A DNA stretch of 64,000 nt from Aeromonas caviae (GCF_000819785.1 NZ_CDBK01000105.1:910-64909); one strand, 5' to 3'. Positions 18,989 through 28,114 are shown, counted from the stretch's first letter. Translations and numbers: made by a program. Notes: generated from the letters alone by a model not told the origin.

Positions 18989-19957
18989 ATGCAGCATACC
19001 CATGCGCTGGTGGGCGACGTTGGCGGTACCAATGCCCGGCTGGCCCTCTGCGAACTGGCGACGGGCGCCATTTCTCAGGCAAAAACCTATTCGGGGCTGG
19101 CCCATCCCAGCCTGGAGGCCGTGGTGCGCCTCTATCTCGAAGAGCACGATGCCACCGTGGGCGAGGCGTGCATCGCCATCGCCTGTCCCATCAACGGTGA
19201 CTGGGTCGCCATGACCAACCACAGCTGGGAGTTCTCCATCCGCGAGATGCAGGCCAACCTCGGCCTTGCGCGCCTGCAGGTGATCAACGATTTCACTGCC
19301 GTCTCCATGGCGGTGCCCGTGCTCGGCGAGAGCGATCGCATCCAGCTCGGGGGCGCGGCTCCGGTAGCCGGCAAGCCCATCGCCATCTATGGCGCAGGGA
19401 CCGGCCTTGGCGTTGCCCACCTGGTGCAGGCCGGTGAGCAGTGGCTGAGCCTGCCGGGTGAGGGCGGTCACGTGGACTTCGCCGCCAACACGGAAGAGGA
19501 AGATGCGGTGCTGCAGGTGATGCGCGGCGAGCTGGGTCATGTGTCGGCGGAGCGTTTCCTCTCGGGCCCCGGGCTCGTCAATCTCTATCGCGGCCTGGTC
19601 AAATCCGATGGCCGCGAGCCCGAACCTTTTGCCCCCAAGGACATCACCGAGCGCGCGCTGGCGGGGGATTGCCTCGATTGCCGCCGCACCTTGAGCCTGT
19701 TCTGTGTGCTCATGGGCCGCTTTGCCGGCAACCTGGCCCTCAACATGGGCACCTTCGGCGGTGTCTACATCGCCGGTGGCATAGTGCCGCGCTTCCAGGA
19801 GTTCTTCATCGGATCGGGCTTTCGGGTCGCCTTCGAGGACAAGGGGCGCTTCAAGCCTTATCTCAAAGACATTCCGGTCTTCCTCATCACCCATGAAGGG
19901 CCGGGGCTGCTCGGTGCCGGCGCCTATCTGCGCCAGTCCCTCGGGATCCGTCTCTGA
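18989..19957 (+). CDS. glk: Glucokinase
   Basis: Phosphorylates cytoplasmic glucose with ATP to glucose 6-phosphate. The 322-residue product (E. coli Glk is 321) has the phosphate-binding motif [14 protein letters not shown] at the N-terminus, the [13 protein letters not shown] catalytic segment, [11 protein letters not shown] and the proteobacterial Glk signature [16 protein letters not shown] precedes the ATG. Divergent from hexR and single-gene, followed by a terminator about 150 bases later. Confidence 0.96.
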   Translation: MQHTHALVGDVGGTNARLALCELATGAISQAKTYSGLAHPSLEAVVRLYLEEHDATVGEACIAIACPINGDWVAMTNHSWEFSIREMQANLGLARLQVINDFTAVSMAVPVLGESDRIQLGGAAPVAGKPIAIYGAGTGLGVAHLVQAGEQWLSLPGEGGHVDFAANTEEEDAVLQVMRGELGHVSAERFLSGPGLVNLYRGLVKSDGREPEPFAPKDITERALAGDCLDCRRTLSLFCVLMGRFAGNLALNMGTFGGVYIAGGIVPRFQEFFIGSGFRVAFEDKGRFKPYLKDIPVFLITHEGPGLLGAGAYLRQSLGIRL

Positions 19958-20108
19958 GCCTTGCCAGCGTGAACATGGTTCAGTCCCGATTCAGTGACCG
20001 GGGCGTAAAGTGAACCTACGTACTCAAGAGGACGGGGCTTCATAGGGAATTGAAACCGGTCTTCATCCGCTGGGTGCGCATTGTCACCTGACAAGCCTGA
20101 ACTGTTTT

Positions 20109-20133
20109 ACCGGCCCTCGCGGCCGGTTTTTTT
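20109..20133 (+). terminator. Rho-independent terminator downstream of glk
   Basis: Stem ACCGGCC / GGCCGGT, loop CTCGC, then seven T. Confidence 0.88.
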
Positions 20134-20290
20134 ATGCCTGTCGTTTCTGCGCGAGCATGGGGCTGAGGAGAGCTGCAGGCCAGCTTCTGATGGGGGGGCA
20201 AGCTCGTCAGCCTCGCTGCCATGTGATTGGCCTGGTCGAGGCATAAGGAGTGAGACATGGAAAGCACCGGGATGGCAACGCCCGAATGCG

Positions 20291-20315
20291 GCAGGAGCCA
20301 GGTACTGGCTCCTGC
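20291..20315 (-). terminator. Hairpin at the 3' end of phoPQ
   Basis: Perfect 11-bp stem GCAGGAGCCAG / CTGGCTCCTGC with a 3-base loop, 5 bases after the phoQ stop on the minus strand. There is no T-run, so termination efficiency is uncertain. Confidence 0.5.
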
Positions 20316-20319
20316 GCTG

Positions 20320-21702
20320 TCAGGGGAGGGTGATGTGGAATCTCGCGCCGCCGAGCGGGGAGTCATCCACCCGGATCTCGCCGCCGTAGCTGTGCACGAT
20401 TTCGGTCACCACGGCGAGGCCAATCCCCTGGCCGGGGGAGCTGTCAGCCCGCACGCCGCGCTGGAAGATCTGTTGCGATTTGCCGGGGGTGATGCCGGGG
20501 CCGTCGTCTTCCACCACGATGAGCAGACCCCTCTCCCGGTGGCGGACATGAACCCGGATCTCGCTGATGGCGAACTTGCAGGCGTTGTCCAGCAGGTTGC
20601 CCATCAGCTCCATCAGATCGCCCTGCTCGCCGTGGAAGAAGACATCGTCGTCAAACTGGAAGCCGGTCTGCAGCTTCTTGTGGCGATAGACCTTGGCGAG
20701 GCTGGCCAGCAGCTTCTCTATAAGGGGAACCGGTTCGGTGCCCTTGCTCGCGAGGCGCTTTCGCCCGGTGACGGCGCGGCGTAACTGGTACTGGATGATC
20801 TGATCCATGGTGGTGATCTGTTCATTGATGTTGTCATGGATGTCGTGGCCGAGCTTGAGCTCCTGGGCGGTGATCTGGATGAGCGCCAGCCGGGTTTTCA
20901 GGCTGTGGGCGAGATCGTTGAGGGCGTGCTGGTAGCGCTGGGTCTGCTGGCGTTCGTTCTCCAGCAACTGGTTGACCGAGCTTGTCAGGGGAGTCAGTTC
21001 GCGCTCGTAGTCGTTTGACAGTGCCTCTCGCGTACCGGCGCGGATCTCGTCAATCTGGCGCGCCATGGTACGCAGGGAGGAGAGGCTCCAGAAACTGGTG
21101 AGCAGCAACAGAGCGCCCAGCAGACAGTAGGCGAGCAGCGCCTGGCGAATGCAGCGGTAGAGGTAATCGCGGGTCTGGGCCTGATAGCGCCTGGCGGAAT
21201 CGACCATCACCACGTAGTAGGTGGTGGGGCCGGCGCCATGATTGCGCAGGAAACGCAGGCTGTAGATGAAGTAGCTCTCGCCGTTCTTGATGGTATGCAG
21301 CTTGAAGAAATAGTCCTGATCCAGTCCCCCTAGGTATCTCATCAGATCCCGGCAGATGGTCTCCTTGATGGAGACCACCTCCGGCATGTGGAGGCTGGAC
21401 CAGCTCAGCTCCCCGTCGGCGCGGCAGATCAGGGTGTCGAGATTGGGGTCGATGGCATCCGGGGTGAGCTTGCCAAGATCCGTCATGGCATGGGGCTCCG
21501 GCTGCTTGGACGAGAACAGCTTGGAGAGGTTCTCCTGCATGCGGACACTGGCTTTCTGGGCCTGCTCCTCGGCATGGCCGAGGTAGAGGATGTAGACGGA
21601 GAAGGCCATGATGAGCGCGATGACCAGCATGGCACTCAGCATCAGCTTGAGGTGCAGGGAGCGGCGGATCAGGGTCAGGGGATGCATCATGGCAAGGCGC
21701 AT
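20320..21702 (-). CDS. phoQ: PhoQ-like sensor histidine kinase
   Basis: Membrane sensor kinase that would phosphorylate the adjacent PhoP. The 460-residue product has TM1 at about 19-41, a periplasmic domain of about 42-185, TM2 at about 188-208, a HAMP-like segment, the H-box NDLAHSLKTRLA (phospho-acceptor His266, with the PhoQ-type HSLKT core) and a C-terminal HATPase with NLLDNACKF and DDGPGI. The first codon overlaps the phoP stop (TGATG), implying coupling. Unlike enterobacterial PhoQ, no acidic cluster is visible in the periplasmic domain, and it carries two Cys (93 and 117). The signal sensed may therefore differ. Confidence 0.87.
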   Translation of the reverse strand: MRLAMMHPLTLIRRSLHLKLMLSAMLVIALIMAFSVYILYLGHAEEQAQKASVRMQENLSKLFSSKQPEPHAMTDLGKLTPDAIDPNLDTLICRADGELSWSSLHMPEVVSIKETICRDLMRYLGGLDQDYFFKLHTIKNGESYFIYSLRFLRNHGAGPTTYYVVMVDSARRYQAQTRDYLYRCIRQALLAYCLLGALLLLTSFWSLSSLRTMARQIDEIRAGTREALSNDYERELTPLTSSVNQLLENERQQTQRYQHALNDLAHSLKTRLALIQITAQELKLGHDIHDNINEQITTMDQIIQYQLRRAVTGRKRLASKGTEPVPLIEKLLASLAKVYRHKKLQTGFQFDDDVFFHGEQGDLMELMGNLLDNACKFAISEIRVHVRHRERGLLIVVEDDGPGITPGKSQQIFQRGVRADSSPGQGIGLAVVTEIVHSYGGEIRVDDSPLGGARFHITLP

Positions 21703-22376
21703 CAGCTGCAGGCGAGGTTGAAGATGTAGCCCTGGCGGCGGATGGTGGAGATGGGCTGGATGCTCCCTTCCGGATCCAGTTTTTTGCGAAGCCGGCTCAC
21801 CATCACCTCGATGGTGTTGGGATCCCCTTCACCATCCCCATAGAGCTGATCCAGCAACTGCTGTTTGGAGACCACCTGACGGGCATTTCGCATCAGGTAT
21901 TCCAGGATCAGATATTCGAAACTGGTCAGCACGGTGACCTCGCCGGCGATGGTCAGCTCCTTGCGGGAGAGATCCAGCTCGTAGTCACCCGCCTTCACTC
22001 TGGGGGAGATGAAGCCGGCGCTGCGGCGTACCAGCGCATTGAGGCGGGCCAGCAGCTCGTCCTTCTGGAAGGGTTTGACCAGGTAGTCGTCCGCCCCGGC
22101 CTCCAGTCCTTCCACCTTGTCCTGCCAGTTGCCTCTGGCCGTCAGCACAATGATGGGAAAGGGGATCTGCTGCTCGCGCAGGCGGGTGATGAGCTGAAGG
22201 CCATCCATGTCAGGCAGGCCTAGATCGATGATGGCGACATCGATGGGGTAGTCGGCTGCGTAGTGTAGCGCCACCTGGGCATTGTCCGTGCTGTAAACCT
22301 GGTTCTGGGCCTCGGTCAACAGGGTGGAGAGGTGGTGATTGAGCAGCTTGTCGTCTTCAACCAGTAGGATTTTCAT
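21702..22376 (-). CDS. phoP: PhoP-like response regulator
   Basis: OmpR-family DNA-binding regulator of a two-component system. In the 224-residue product the receiver domain has acidic Asp8/Asp9, phospho-acceptor Asp51 (IIDLGLPDMDG) and Lys101, the same numbering as E. coli PhoP; the segment TARGNWQDKVEGLEAGADDY is PhoP-like. The winged-helix domain (about 128-222) ends with RRQGYIFNL. The ATG at 22376 gives the family start MKILLVEDD; an ATG at 22385 is also possible and neither has a clear ribosome binding site. First gene of phoP-phoQ, with three GTCAA repeats just upstream. Confidence 0.88.
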   Translation of the reverse strand: MKILLVEDDKLLNHHLSTLLTEAQNQVYSTDNAQVALHYAADYPIDVAIIDLGLPDMDGLQLITRLREQQIPFPIIVLTARGNWQDKVEGLEAGADDYLVKPFQKDELLARLNALVRRSAGFISPRVKAGDYELDLSRKELTIAGEVTVLTSFEYLILEYLMRNARQVVSKQQLLDQLYGDGEGDPNTIEVMVSRLRKKLDPEGSIQPISTIRRQGYIFNLACS

Positions 22377-22404
22377 AAGATGCATGATGATGAGGGTCCA
22401 GGCT

Positions 22405-22437
22405 GTCAATTAGAGGGTCAACAAGAGGGAGAGTCAA
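22405..22437. repeat. Three GTCAA repeats upstream of phoP
   Basis: GTCAA occurs at 22405-22409, 22417-22421 and 22433-22437 (TTGAC toward phoP), start-to-start spacing 12 and 16 bases. They could be direct repeats for a response regulator or overlapping -35 elements. They do not fit the classical PhoP box (TGTTTA-N5-TGTTTA). Confidence 0.35.
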
Positions 22438-23349
22438 TCCGGATCCTACCTGACCCCGCTGTATCGGGACTGAATCATCCCTGCCTTCTTTCCTCATGCA
22501 TTTCCCATGATGCAACGCTGTGTCATCAGCCTCGTGTACAGGCTCGCTATCCGTGCCTGCCGGTTTCTGGGTGTTGAGGGTCAGAGCCGGTGCAGGGGCT
22601 GGTCGCGACCATTCTTATCGCACAAGCGGCATGCCGCTTCCGGCCTGCCGGTACACAGGGGCAGGGGACCTTGCTGGCGTCAGGCCATCCCCGAGTGCCT
22701 GCAAGCACTTGAGGTATGTTTTTAATTGTTTGAAATTAAACATGTTTACATTGCCTTGCCTGGATGCTGGAACAAAGCAGGGCAATCCCCGGCAACGGCT
22801 GAGTGGATTCACGGAGGGCAGTATCACATGAATGGTTTTTTTTGAATCCTGATTTCAATAGGCGCTTTCCTATTGTTTTGACTGTTCATCTTTGGGTTAA
22901 ACAAGATAGAATCTGACCCCGAATCGGGTTTGGGGCGCAGATAGCCCAAGATGTGAGCAATGCAGGCTGTGGACTGCCTGGGTGTGCAATGTAATGCGAC
23001 AACATTGTTAAACATCAATCAAAACAAGAAGCTGGAGGATGTGATGGCCAACAGCACGGACAATCAGGTTAAAAGCAGCATGTTGGGAGCTGTAACCCAA
23101 GGGCGGTAGCATAAGCCTTGTTCACCTTCTGAGCTGACAACGGCATAATCTGCGTTTCCATCAATGTTGTTTTTCCACGCTCCTGAAATAAAGCGCCAAC
23201 CTGCTGAAGTAAATGGATGCTCCCTACTCCAGCTATTGCGCTATTACACACAATACGCTTGTTCATAATGAGATGTGACGGCATATGGTCGCCAACCATA
23301 GCCAGAAATCTCTTTTTCATTTAATCAGATTGCAATCGGGAACCTTTCA
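22438..23349. other. Gene-poor leader region of the polysaccharide cluster
   Basis: About 900 bases without a convincing gene. It contains a 16-base palindrome AAGCGGCATGCCGCTT (22624-22639), an AT-rich tract (22720-22750), a CCCGA-A-TCGGG palindrome flanked by GACC/GTTT (about 22913-22930) reminiscent of dispersed repeats, the JUMPstart/ops element, and an unassigned 83-codon open frame on minus (23069-23320). The cluster promoter is presumably here. Confidence 0.6.
23079..23112 (+). promoter_or_regulatory. JUMPstart element with ops site (RfaH recruitment)
   Basis: GGGAGCTGTAACCCAAGG followed by GGCGGTAGCAT (23102-23112) reproduces the JUMPstart consensus upstream of O-antigen and capsule operons; the 3' part is the ops element that pauses RNA polymerase and recruits RfaH for processive antitermination. 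It lies about 240 bases before rmlB and marks the cluster's transcribed leader. Confidence 0.88.
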
Positions 23350-24471
23350 ATGAAGATCCTCGTGACTGGTGGTGCCGGTTTTATCGGCTCTGCCGTTGTT
23401 CGTCATATCATCCGGCATACCCAAGATTCAGTGGTCAACCTCGATAAGTTGACCTATGCGGGCAACCTGGAATCCTTGGCGGCTGTCTCTGCTAGCGACC
23501 GCTATGCGTTTGAACAAGTTGACATCTGCAACCGCGCCGAATTGGATCGGATCTTCGCTGCCCACCAACCCGATGCCGTGATGCACCTGGCTGCCGAGAG
23601 TCACGTTGATCGATCCATCACCGGCCCTGCCGATTTTATAGAAACCAATATCGTCGGCACCTATATGTTGCTGGAAGCGGCACGTGCCTATTGGAACGGT
23701 CTGGATGAGATACGCAAGGCGGCCTTCCGCTTCCACCACATCTCCACCGACGAGGTGTATGGGGATCTGCCCCATCCGGATGAAGTCGCCGCTGGTGAGC
23801 CATTGCCACTCTTTACTGAAACCACCCCTTACGCCCCCAGCAGCCCCTATTCTGCCTCTAAAGCCTCCAGTGACCATCTGGTTCGCGCCTGGCGCCGTAC
23901 CTACGGCCTGCCGACCATTGTCACCAACTGCTCCAACAACTACGGTCCTTACCACTTCCCTGAGAAGCTGATCCCGCTGGTCATCCTCAATGCGCTGGAT
24001 GGCAAGCCGCTGCCGGTTTATGGCAAGGGCGACCAGATCCGCGATTGGCTCTATGTTGAGGATCATGCGCGTGCACTCTATACCGTGGTCACTACAGGCG
24101 TGATCGGCGAGACCTACAACATTGGCGGTCATAACGAGAAACAGAATCTGGACGTCGTTCATACCATCTGCGATCTGCTGGACGAGATGGTACCTCTGTC
24201 TCCCTCGCACCTTGGGGGAGAGGGCCGGGGTGAGGGGAGAAGCTACCGCGATCAAATCACCTATGTGGCCGATCGCCCCGGTCACGATCGCCGTTATGCC
24301 ATCGACGCCAGCAAGATGAGCGCCGAACTCGCCTGGCAACCGCAAGAGACCTTCGAGTCCGGTATCCGCAAGACGGTGCAGTGGTATCTGGGTAACCAGC
24401 AGTGGGTCAGCAACGTCAAGAGCGGCGCCTACCAATCCTGGATTGAGCAGAACTACGGGGAGCGTACCTGA
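23350..24471 (+). CDS. rmlB: dTDP-glucose 4,6-dehydratase
   Basis: Second step of dTDP-L-rhamnose synthesis. The 373-residue SDR has the NAD motif [11 protein letters not shown] at the N-terminus, [20 protein letters not shown], the catalytic Tyr167-x3-Lys171 (YSASK) and [11 protein letters not shown]. Relative to E. coli RmlB (361) it has an insertion at residues 283-296, encoded by an in-frame GC-rich palindromic repeat. Stop and rmlD start overlap by one base. First gene after the JUMPstart. It is the only rmlB here, although two rmlD-rmlA-rmlC sets are present. Confidence 0.96.
   Translation: MKILVTGGAGFIGSAVVRHIIRHTQDSVVNLDKLTYAGNLESLAAVSASDRYAFEQVDICNRAELDRIFAAHQPDAVMHLAAESHVDRSITGPADFIETNIVGTYMLLEAARAYWNGLDEIRKAAFRFHHISTDEVYGDLPHPDEVAAGEPLPLFTETTPYAPSSPYSASKASSDHLVRAWRRTYGLPTIVTNCSNNYGPYHFPEKLIPLVILNALDGKPLPVYGKGDQIRDWLYVEDHARALYTVVTTGVIGETYNIGGHNEKQNLDVVHTICDLLDEMVPLSPSHLGGEGRGEGRSYRDQITYVADRPGHDRRYAIDASKMSAELAWQPQETFESGIRKTVQWYLGNQQWVSNVKSGAYQSWIEQNYGERT
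24196..24237 (+). repeat. In-frame palindromic repeat insertion inside rmlB
   Basis: A 42-base segment containing TTGGGGGAGAGGGCCGGGG and GTGAGGGG encodes 14 residues ([14 protein letters not shown]) absent from RmlB homologues as I recall them. It resembles the dispersed intergenic repeat CTCTCCC...GGGAGAGGG-CCGGGGTGAGGG of many proteobacteria, here inserted in frame. Confidence 0.75.
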
Positions 24472-25358
24472 TGCATATTCTGCTGTTTGGCAAAAACGGT
24501 CAGGTAGGTTGGGAGCTGCAACGCGCATTGGCGCCGCTGGGTCGTATCACTGCCGTCGATTTTGACTCAACCGATTATTGCGGTGACTTCAGCAAGCCGG
24601 CCGGCGTGGCGGAGACTGTTCGCCTGGTGAAGCCTGATGTCATCGTGAACGCAGCAGCCCACACTGCGGTAGACAAAGCCGAGAGCGAGCGGGAGTTTGC
24701 TGAATTGCTCAACGCCACCAGTGTGGCCGCTATCGCCAAAGAAGCGGAAGCATTGGGTGCCTGGTTTGTGCATTACTCCACCGATTATGTGTTCGATGGC
24801 AGTGGCGAGCTCCCCTGGCTGGAAACCGACACAACGGCACCGCTCAACGTCTACGGTGAGACCAAGCTGGCGGGTGAGCAAGGGGCTGCGTTTTGTTCCC
24901 GTCATCTGATCTTCCGCACCAGTTGGGTCTACGCCGCCCGCGGCGCCAACTTTGCCAAGACCATGCTGCGCTTTGGCAAAGAACGTAGCGAGATGTCAGT
25001 CATTAATGACCAGTTCGGCGCCCCGACCGGTGCCGAGTTGCTGGCCGATTGCACAGCCCATGCGATCCGCGTGGCGCAGAGCAAACCCGAGGTTGCCGGG
25101 CTGTATCATCTGATTGCCACCGGCACCACCACCTGGTTTGACTATGCCCAGCTGGTGTTTGCCAAAGCCAGAGAGGCCGGGGTTGAACTAGCGGTCACGC
25201 AACTTAATGCGGTGTCGACCGGTGCCTTCCCGACACCTGCCAAACGCCCCAATAACTCCCGTCTTGATACCACTAAATTTCAGCGCACCTTCGATCTGGT
25301 GCTGCCGGACTGGAAGGTCGGCGTGGAGCGGATGTTGGCTGAGATCCTCGGCAAGTAA
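24471..25358 (+). CDS. rmlD: dTDP-4-dehydrorhamnose reductase (copy 1)
   Basis: NADPH-dependent last step giving dTDP-L-rhamnose. The 295-residue protein has GKNGQVGWEL (nucleotide binding), NAAAHTAVDKAE, STDYVFDG and the catalytic Tyr-x3-Lys in NVYGETKLAGE; the C-terminus contains RPNNSRLDT, the substrate-binding RP.NSRLD motif. Overlaps rmlB by one base; rmlA follows after 86 bases. Base composition is moderate, intermediate between the core genome and the AT-rich genes that follow. Confidence 0.96.
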   Translation: MHILLFGKNGQVGWELQRALAPLGRITAVDFDSTDYCGDFSKPAGVAETVRLVKPDVIVNAAAHTAVDKAESEREFAELLNATSVAAIAKEAEALGAWFVHYSTDYVFDGSGELPWLETDTTAPLNVYGETKLAGEQGAAFCSRHLIFRTSWVYAARGANFAKTMLRFGKERSEMSVINDQFGAPTGAELLADCTAHAIRVAQSKPEVAGLYHLIATGTTTWFDYAQLVFAKAREAGVELAVTQLNAVSTGAFPTPAKRPNNSRLDTTKFQRTFDLVLPDWKVGVERMLAEILGK

Positions 25359-25444
25359 AACCCCGACAGGCAAGGGTAAAACTTGAAAGGTGTAGTCGCA
25401 AGCCACCCTTTTCTTTTGCAATTTAAAAATAAGAAACAAGCATC

Positions 25445-26323
25445 ATGACCAAACGTAAAGGCATTATTCTGGCCGGCGGCTCTGGCACTCGTCTCTATCC
25501 AGTCACTATGGCGGTTAGCAAGCAACTGCTGCCCATATATGACAAGCCAATGATCTACTATCCGCTCAGCACCCTGATGCTGGCAGGTATTCGCGATATT
25601 TTGATCATCAGTACGCCGCAAGATACTCCTCGCTTTGAGCAATTGTTGGGGGATGGCAATCAGTGGGGCCTGAATTTGCAATACAAGGTGCAACCAAGCC
25701 CGGACGGGTTGGCCCAAGCCTTTATTCTGGGTGAAGAGTTCATCGGCTCAGACCCCTGTGCGCTGGTACTGGGCGACAACATCTTCTATGGCCATGATCT
25801 GCAGAAACAACTGGAAACTGCAGCAAGTAAAGATAGTGGAGCTACCGTTTTTGCCTACCATGTGCATGACCCGGAACGTTATGGGGTGGTGGAGTTTGAT
25901 AAAGAGGGCACCGCTATTTCCCTGGAAGAGAAGCCACTGGAGCCCAAGAGCAACTATGCGGTGACGGGGCTCTACTTCTATGACAACAGCGTGGTTGAGA
26001 TCGCCAAGAGCCTAAAGCCGTCACTGCGTGGTGAGCTGGAAATCACCGATGTGAACCGTATCTACTTGGAGCAAGGCAATCTATCGGTGGCCATGATGGG
26101 ACGTGGTTATGCCTGGCTTGATACCGGTACCCATGAAAGCATGATAGAAGCGAGCAACTTTATTCAGACTATAGAAACACGTCAGGGACTGAAAGTGGCT
26201 TGCCCGGAAGAGATCGCCTATCGCCAGAAGTTCATTAATGCCGAACAGGTTCGTGAACTTGCTGCACCGTTGGCAAAGAATGCGTATGGCCAATATTTGT
26301 TAAAAATAGTTGCCAAAGCCTGA
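25445..26323 (+). CDS. rmlA: Glucose-1-phosphate thymidylyltransferase (copy 1)
   Basis: First step of dTDP-rhamnose synthesis, glucose 1-phosphate plus dTTP to dTDP-glucose. The 292-residue protein has the intact nucleotide-binding signature [42 protein letters not shown] and [20 protein letters not shown], all as in E. coli RfbA. The gene order rmlB-D-A-C is the common Gram-negative O-antigen order. Composition becomes sharply more AT-rich immediately after this gene. Confidence 0.96.
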   Translation: MTKRKGIILAGGSGTRLYPVTMAVSKQLLPIYDKPMIYYPLSTLMLAGIRDILIISTPQDTPRFEQLLGDGNQWGLNLQYKVQPSPDGLAQAFILGEEFIGSDPCALVLGDNIFYGHDLQKQLETAASKDSGATVFAYHVHDPERYGVVEFDKEGTAISLEEKPLEPKSNYAVTGLYFYDNSVVEIAKSLKPSLRGELEITDVNRIYLEQGNLSVAMMGRGYAWLDTGTHESMIEASNFIQTIETRQGLKVACPEEIAYRQKFINAEQVRELAAPLAKNAYGQYLLKIVAKA

Positions 26324-26383
26324 TGTGATATGGGGGAGGGAATATGCTCCCCCATAAAGATTTAATTAAATGTGGATAGACAG

Positions 26384-26923
26384 ATGAATGTAATCAAGAC
26401 AGCAATTCCTGATGTGCTTATCTTGGAGCCCAAAGTATTTGGTGATGAGCGTGGTTTTTTCTTTGAAAGCTTTAATCATAAGCAGTTTGAAGAGGCTGTA
26501 GGATATCCTGTTACCTTTGTACAGGACAATCACTCAAAGTCGTCGAAAGGCGTGCTACGTGGATTACACTACCAGTTGCCACCCCATGCTCAAGGGAAAC
26601 TGGTGCGATGTGCTGTGGGTGAGGTATTTGATGTCGCGGTAGATATTCGTAATAACTCACCTACATTCGGACAGTGGGTTGGAGTGAATATTTCTGCAGA
26701 GAATAAACGACAATTATGGATTCCTGCCGGCTTTGCTCATGGATTTTTAACTTTAAGCGAGTCAGTGGATTTCTTATACAAGACGACAAGTTATTATAAA
26801 CCACATTGTGAAAGAACTATTCTGTGGTGCGACCCAGAGTTAAGGATTGATTGGCCTTTTGATGGGGCTCCGATATTGTCAGAAAAAGACACAGCTGCTT
26901 TACCATTAAATATGATGGTTTAA
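26384..26923 (+). CDS. rmlC: dTDP-4-dehydrorhamnose 3,5-epimerase (copy 1)
   Basis: Cupin epimerase acting before RmlD. The 179-residue protein has VFGDERGFFFESFN, the catalytic-His motif VLRGLHYQ, and the second active-site segment VFDVAVDIRNNSPTFGQW, plus IPAGFAHGFLTL. The ATG at 26384 is preferred to a GTG at 26372 because it aligns with the family start MNVIKT. Its composition is AT-rich, unlike rmlB, rmlD and rmlA before it, suggesting a recombination joint between rmlA and rmlC. Confidence 0.95.
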   Translation: MNVIKTAIPDVLILEPKVFGDERGFFFESFNHKQFEEAVGYPVTFVQDNHSKSSKGVLRGLHYQLPPHAQGKLVRCAVGEVFDVAVDIRNNSPTFGQWVGVNISAENKRQLWIPAGFAHGFLTLSESVDFLYKTTSYYKPHCERTILWCDPELRIDWPFDGAPILSEKDTAALPLNMMV

Positions 26924-26974
26924 TAAAGTGGGTATTTTTATTTATTTTAAATGCGAAATAATATAAGGTGATTT

Positions 26975-27421
26975 ATGTCACATATTGTATATGTATCTGG
27001 TACATTTGATTTATTTCATAGTAACCATCTGAAAATGATAGAATATGGTCGTGGATTAGGAGATGTACTTATTGTTGGGGTTAGTACAGACGAGTTAGTT
27101 TGTAGCTATAAAAATCCACCAGCTGTACCATTCGAAGAGCGCATATCAATTATAGAAGGATTACGAGCACCTGATGTTGTGGTACCTCAACATACTTTAG
27201 AGCACAGTGAAACTGTTAAAAAGCTAAACATTGACATCTTCGTGATAGGTGATGATTGGTTAGGGAAGTATGATTATTTAAGAAAATTAGGTGTGAAAGT
27301 TTTCTATATGCCATATGGAAAAGGAGTGAGTTCTACTAATCTTAAAAAGAAAATTCATGATCAGTATGAAAAATTGATTGAGCGAAGTGATAATCATCCA
27401 ATACCAGAGCCAAAAATATGA
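26975..27421 (+). CDS. TagD-like cytidylyltransferase (CDP-glycerol or related CDP-polyol synthesis)
   Basis: Nucleotidyltransferase expected to join CTP with glycerol 3-phosphate or a similar polyol phosphate. The 148-residue product has the N-terminal nucleotide-binding motif VSGTFDLFHSNHLKMI and the C-terminal GVSSTNLKKKI, matching the glycerol-3-phosphate cytidylyltransferase family in length and layout. The HxGH motif reads His15-Ser-Asn-His18, so the usual Gly is Asn, which might alter substrate use. AAGGTGA precedes the ATG. Overlaps the following SDR gene by 4 bases (ATGA). A TagF-like transferase two genes later is the likely consumer. Confidence 0.82.
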   Translation: MSHIVYVSGTFDLFHSNHLKMIEYGRGLGDVLIVGVSTDELVCSYKNPPAVPFEERISIIEGLRAPDVVVPQHTLEHSETVKKLNIDIFVIGDDWLGKYDYLRKLGVKVFYMPYGKGVSSTNLKKKIHDQYEKLIERSDNHPIPEPKI

Positions 27422-28044
27422 AAATTTTATTAACTGGTGGTAACAGTGATCTAGCAAAACATATAGCCGCGACACTTTGCAGATTTGATGTTTATCAAGT
27501 CTCGGCTCCAAAACGTGCTGAGTTAGATGTAACAAGTCAAAAATCTGTTGAGAATTATTTTTTAGGTAATAGTTTTGATGTCGTAGTCAATTGTGCAGGT
27601 TCATTATATTCTAGTCGAATTGTGGATTCCGAACCAGCACTCTGGATCAATGATATACAGACAAATTTGATCGGCACATATCTAGTATCTAGAATGGCCC
27701 TCATAAAGAATAATAGATGCCGTATCGTAAATATATCGTCTACAGCAGCATTTAACGCTTATAAAGATTGGACTGCTTATTGTGCCGCTAAAGCGGGGGT
27801 AATTAAACTAACTATGGGATTAGCTAAAGATGGATATGATACTTTAGCTCTATGTCCTGGAGCTATCGATACAAAATTACGTGATGGACTTTCAATAAAT
27901 AACTCAAATGTAATGACGATTGAAGAAGGTATAAGACCTATAATTAACGCAATTACAACTCAACAGTATAAATCTGGAGATATTGTATTCTATCGAAAAG
28001 GCATTTTGGAATTAAACCCGGATTTTGTTATTGACAACAAGTGA
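27418..28044 (+). CDS. Short-chain dehydrogenase/reductase, coupled to the cytidylyltransferase
   Basis: Classical SDR of 208 residues with the cofactor segment LLTGGNSDLAKHIA, NCAG at 58-61, a catalytic Ser at about 107-108 (NISSTAA) and Tyr121-x3-Lys125 (YCAAKAG), then LCPGAIDT. It starts inside the stop codon of the TagD-like gene, implying stoichiometric expression. By analogy with Haemophilus Bcs1, where a cytidylyltransferase is fused to an SDR that reduces ribulose 5-phosphate, it may make the polyol phosphate that is then CDP-activated. That role is inference; the substrate cannot be read from the sequence. AT-rich. Confidence 0.75.
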   Translation: MKILLTGGNSDLAKHIAATLCRFDVYQVSAPKRAELDVTSQKSVENYFLGNSFDVVVNCAGSLYSSRIVDSEPALWINDIQTNLIGTYLVSRMALIKNNRCRIVNISSTAAFNAYKDWTAYCAAKAGVIKLTMGLAKDGYDTLALCPGAIDTKLRDGLSINNSNVMTIEEGIRPIINAITTQQYKSGDIVFYRKGILELNPDFVIDNK

Positions 28045-28114
28045 AGCTTAAAAGTCAATTCATTTCCCTTTCTTTTTATAAAAGTAAATGCATTAAAAGC
28101 TGAGAGAGGATTAA

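Larger units (their letters stand above)
19958..20319. other. Intergenic region between glk and phoQ
   Basis: No gene recognised. Contains a plus-strand terminator (20109-20133) unusually far from glk, leaving about 150 bases that could hold a 3'UTR or small RNA, and a long hairpin (20291-20315) just beyond the phoQ stop. Confidence 0.5.

Noticed and set aside
22520-22831. 103-codon plus frame between phoP and the JUMPstart
   Set aside because: Low-complexity, Cys/Arg/Gly-rich product with no motif and no ribosome binding site.
23069-23320. 83-codon minus-strand frame between JUMPstart and rmlB
   Set aside because: No family recognised, no clear ribosome binding site, and its 3' part runs through the JUMPstart element; kept only as a possible gene relic.
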